Assembly (NCBI GenBank): GCA_001799715.1
Contig: MGTZ01000055.1
Span: 43,393 to 82,543, forward strand
Length of the DNA: 39,151 nt
Direction: 5' to 3'
Source of the DNA: Elusimicrobia bacterium GWB2_63_16
GTDB taxonomy: Bacteria; Elusimicrobiota; Elusimicrobia; Elusimicrobiales; UBA9959
Positions 39,141-39,151 of the stretch are shown here, piece by piece. Position numbers and translations under genes: made by a program. The notes under the pieces were generated by a model. The model saw only the letters and a program-made list of their open reading frames with translations. It searched no databases and had not been told where the DNA came from. The first letter of the stretch is position 1; every line of letters begins with the position of its first letter.

Positions 39141-39151
39141 CGTGAGCGTCT

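Noticed and set aside
1..39151. tRNA, rRNA or riboswitch genes
   Set aside because: I looked for acceptor/T-loop patterns and conserved aptamer cores in the intergenic DNA and saw none; a covariance-model scan would be decisive.

Overview
The window is about 39 kb of GC-rich (roughly 58-60%) bacterial chromosome. Nearly all genes lie on the minus strand; only four clear genes are on the plus strand. No rRNA, tRNA, CRISPR array, complete insertion sequence or prophage module was recognised. Sec signal peptides, lipoboxes, two C-terminal outer-membrane beta-barrels ending in Phe and CsgG/FlgO-like domains point to a diderm (Gram-negative) bacterium. Short single-gene units, many secreted proteins of unknown function, HEAT-repeat proteins and a response regulator with an HGICPEC tail fit an under-described environmental phylum. 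Elusimicrobiota is my best guess; this is inference, not shown by the sequence.

Layout. Positions 1-4500: five minus-strand genes for exported proteins (an M6 metalloprotease cut by the window edge, a SecD-head-like lipoprotein, an unknown, a secreted ADP-ribosyltransferase-like protein, an unknown), read away from a divergent TIGR02147/DUF4423-like regulator (4674-5558) whose start lies next to a perfect palindrome. Positions 5600-13250: exported clostripain-type and trypsin-type proteases, membrane proteins, ndk, an Lcl_C-like protein, a lone receiver and a TPR-like exported protein. Positions 13300-24500: membrane and exported unknowns, plsY, methyltransferases, a pseudouridine synthase, GNAT, DUF523, a CPBP protease and a response regulator. 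Positions 24600-33440: an ORF6N protein, a cytosolic HEMCH protein, an exported FGE-like protein, a RAYT transposase remnant, a lipoprotein, an AraC regulator, membrane proteins, a metallophosphoesterase and a Fic protein. Positions 33500-39151: two tandem CsgG/FlgO-barrel paralogues, two decayed ORF6N copies, a large exported HEAT-repeat protein and a membrane-anchored receiver.

The strongest signal that is not a gene is in the intergenic DNA. From about 5.6 kb rightward, almost every minus-strand transcription unit ends in the same hairpin (CCGCCGGG-N4-CCCGGCGG) followed by TTTTGTTTTG. Where another minus-strand gene follows, the T-tract runs straight into TAGAAT, a good -10 box, and in eight cases a start codon lies only 6-8 nt further on, so the transcript would be leaderless. 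At the four convergent junctions the hairpin is kept but TAGAAT is absent. I read these as fused terminator-promoter units driving leaderless genes. A second repeat family (GGGGACGYT arms, twice as full palindromes) sits at gene 3' ends, supplies several stop codons and also ends a truncated RAYT gene, suggesting past REP-like mobilisation.
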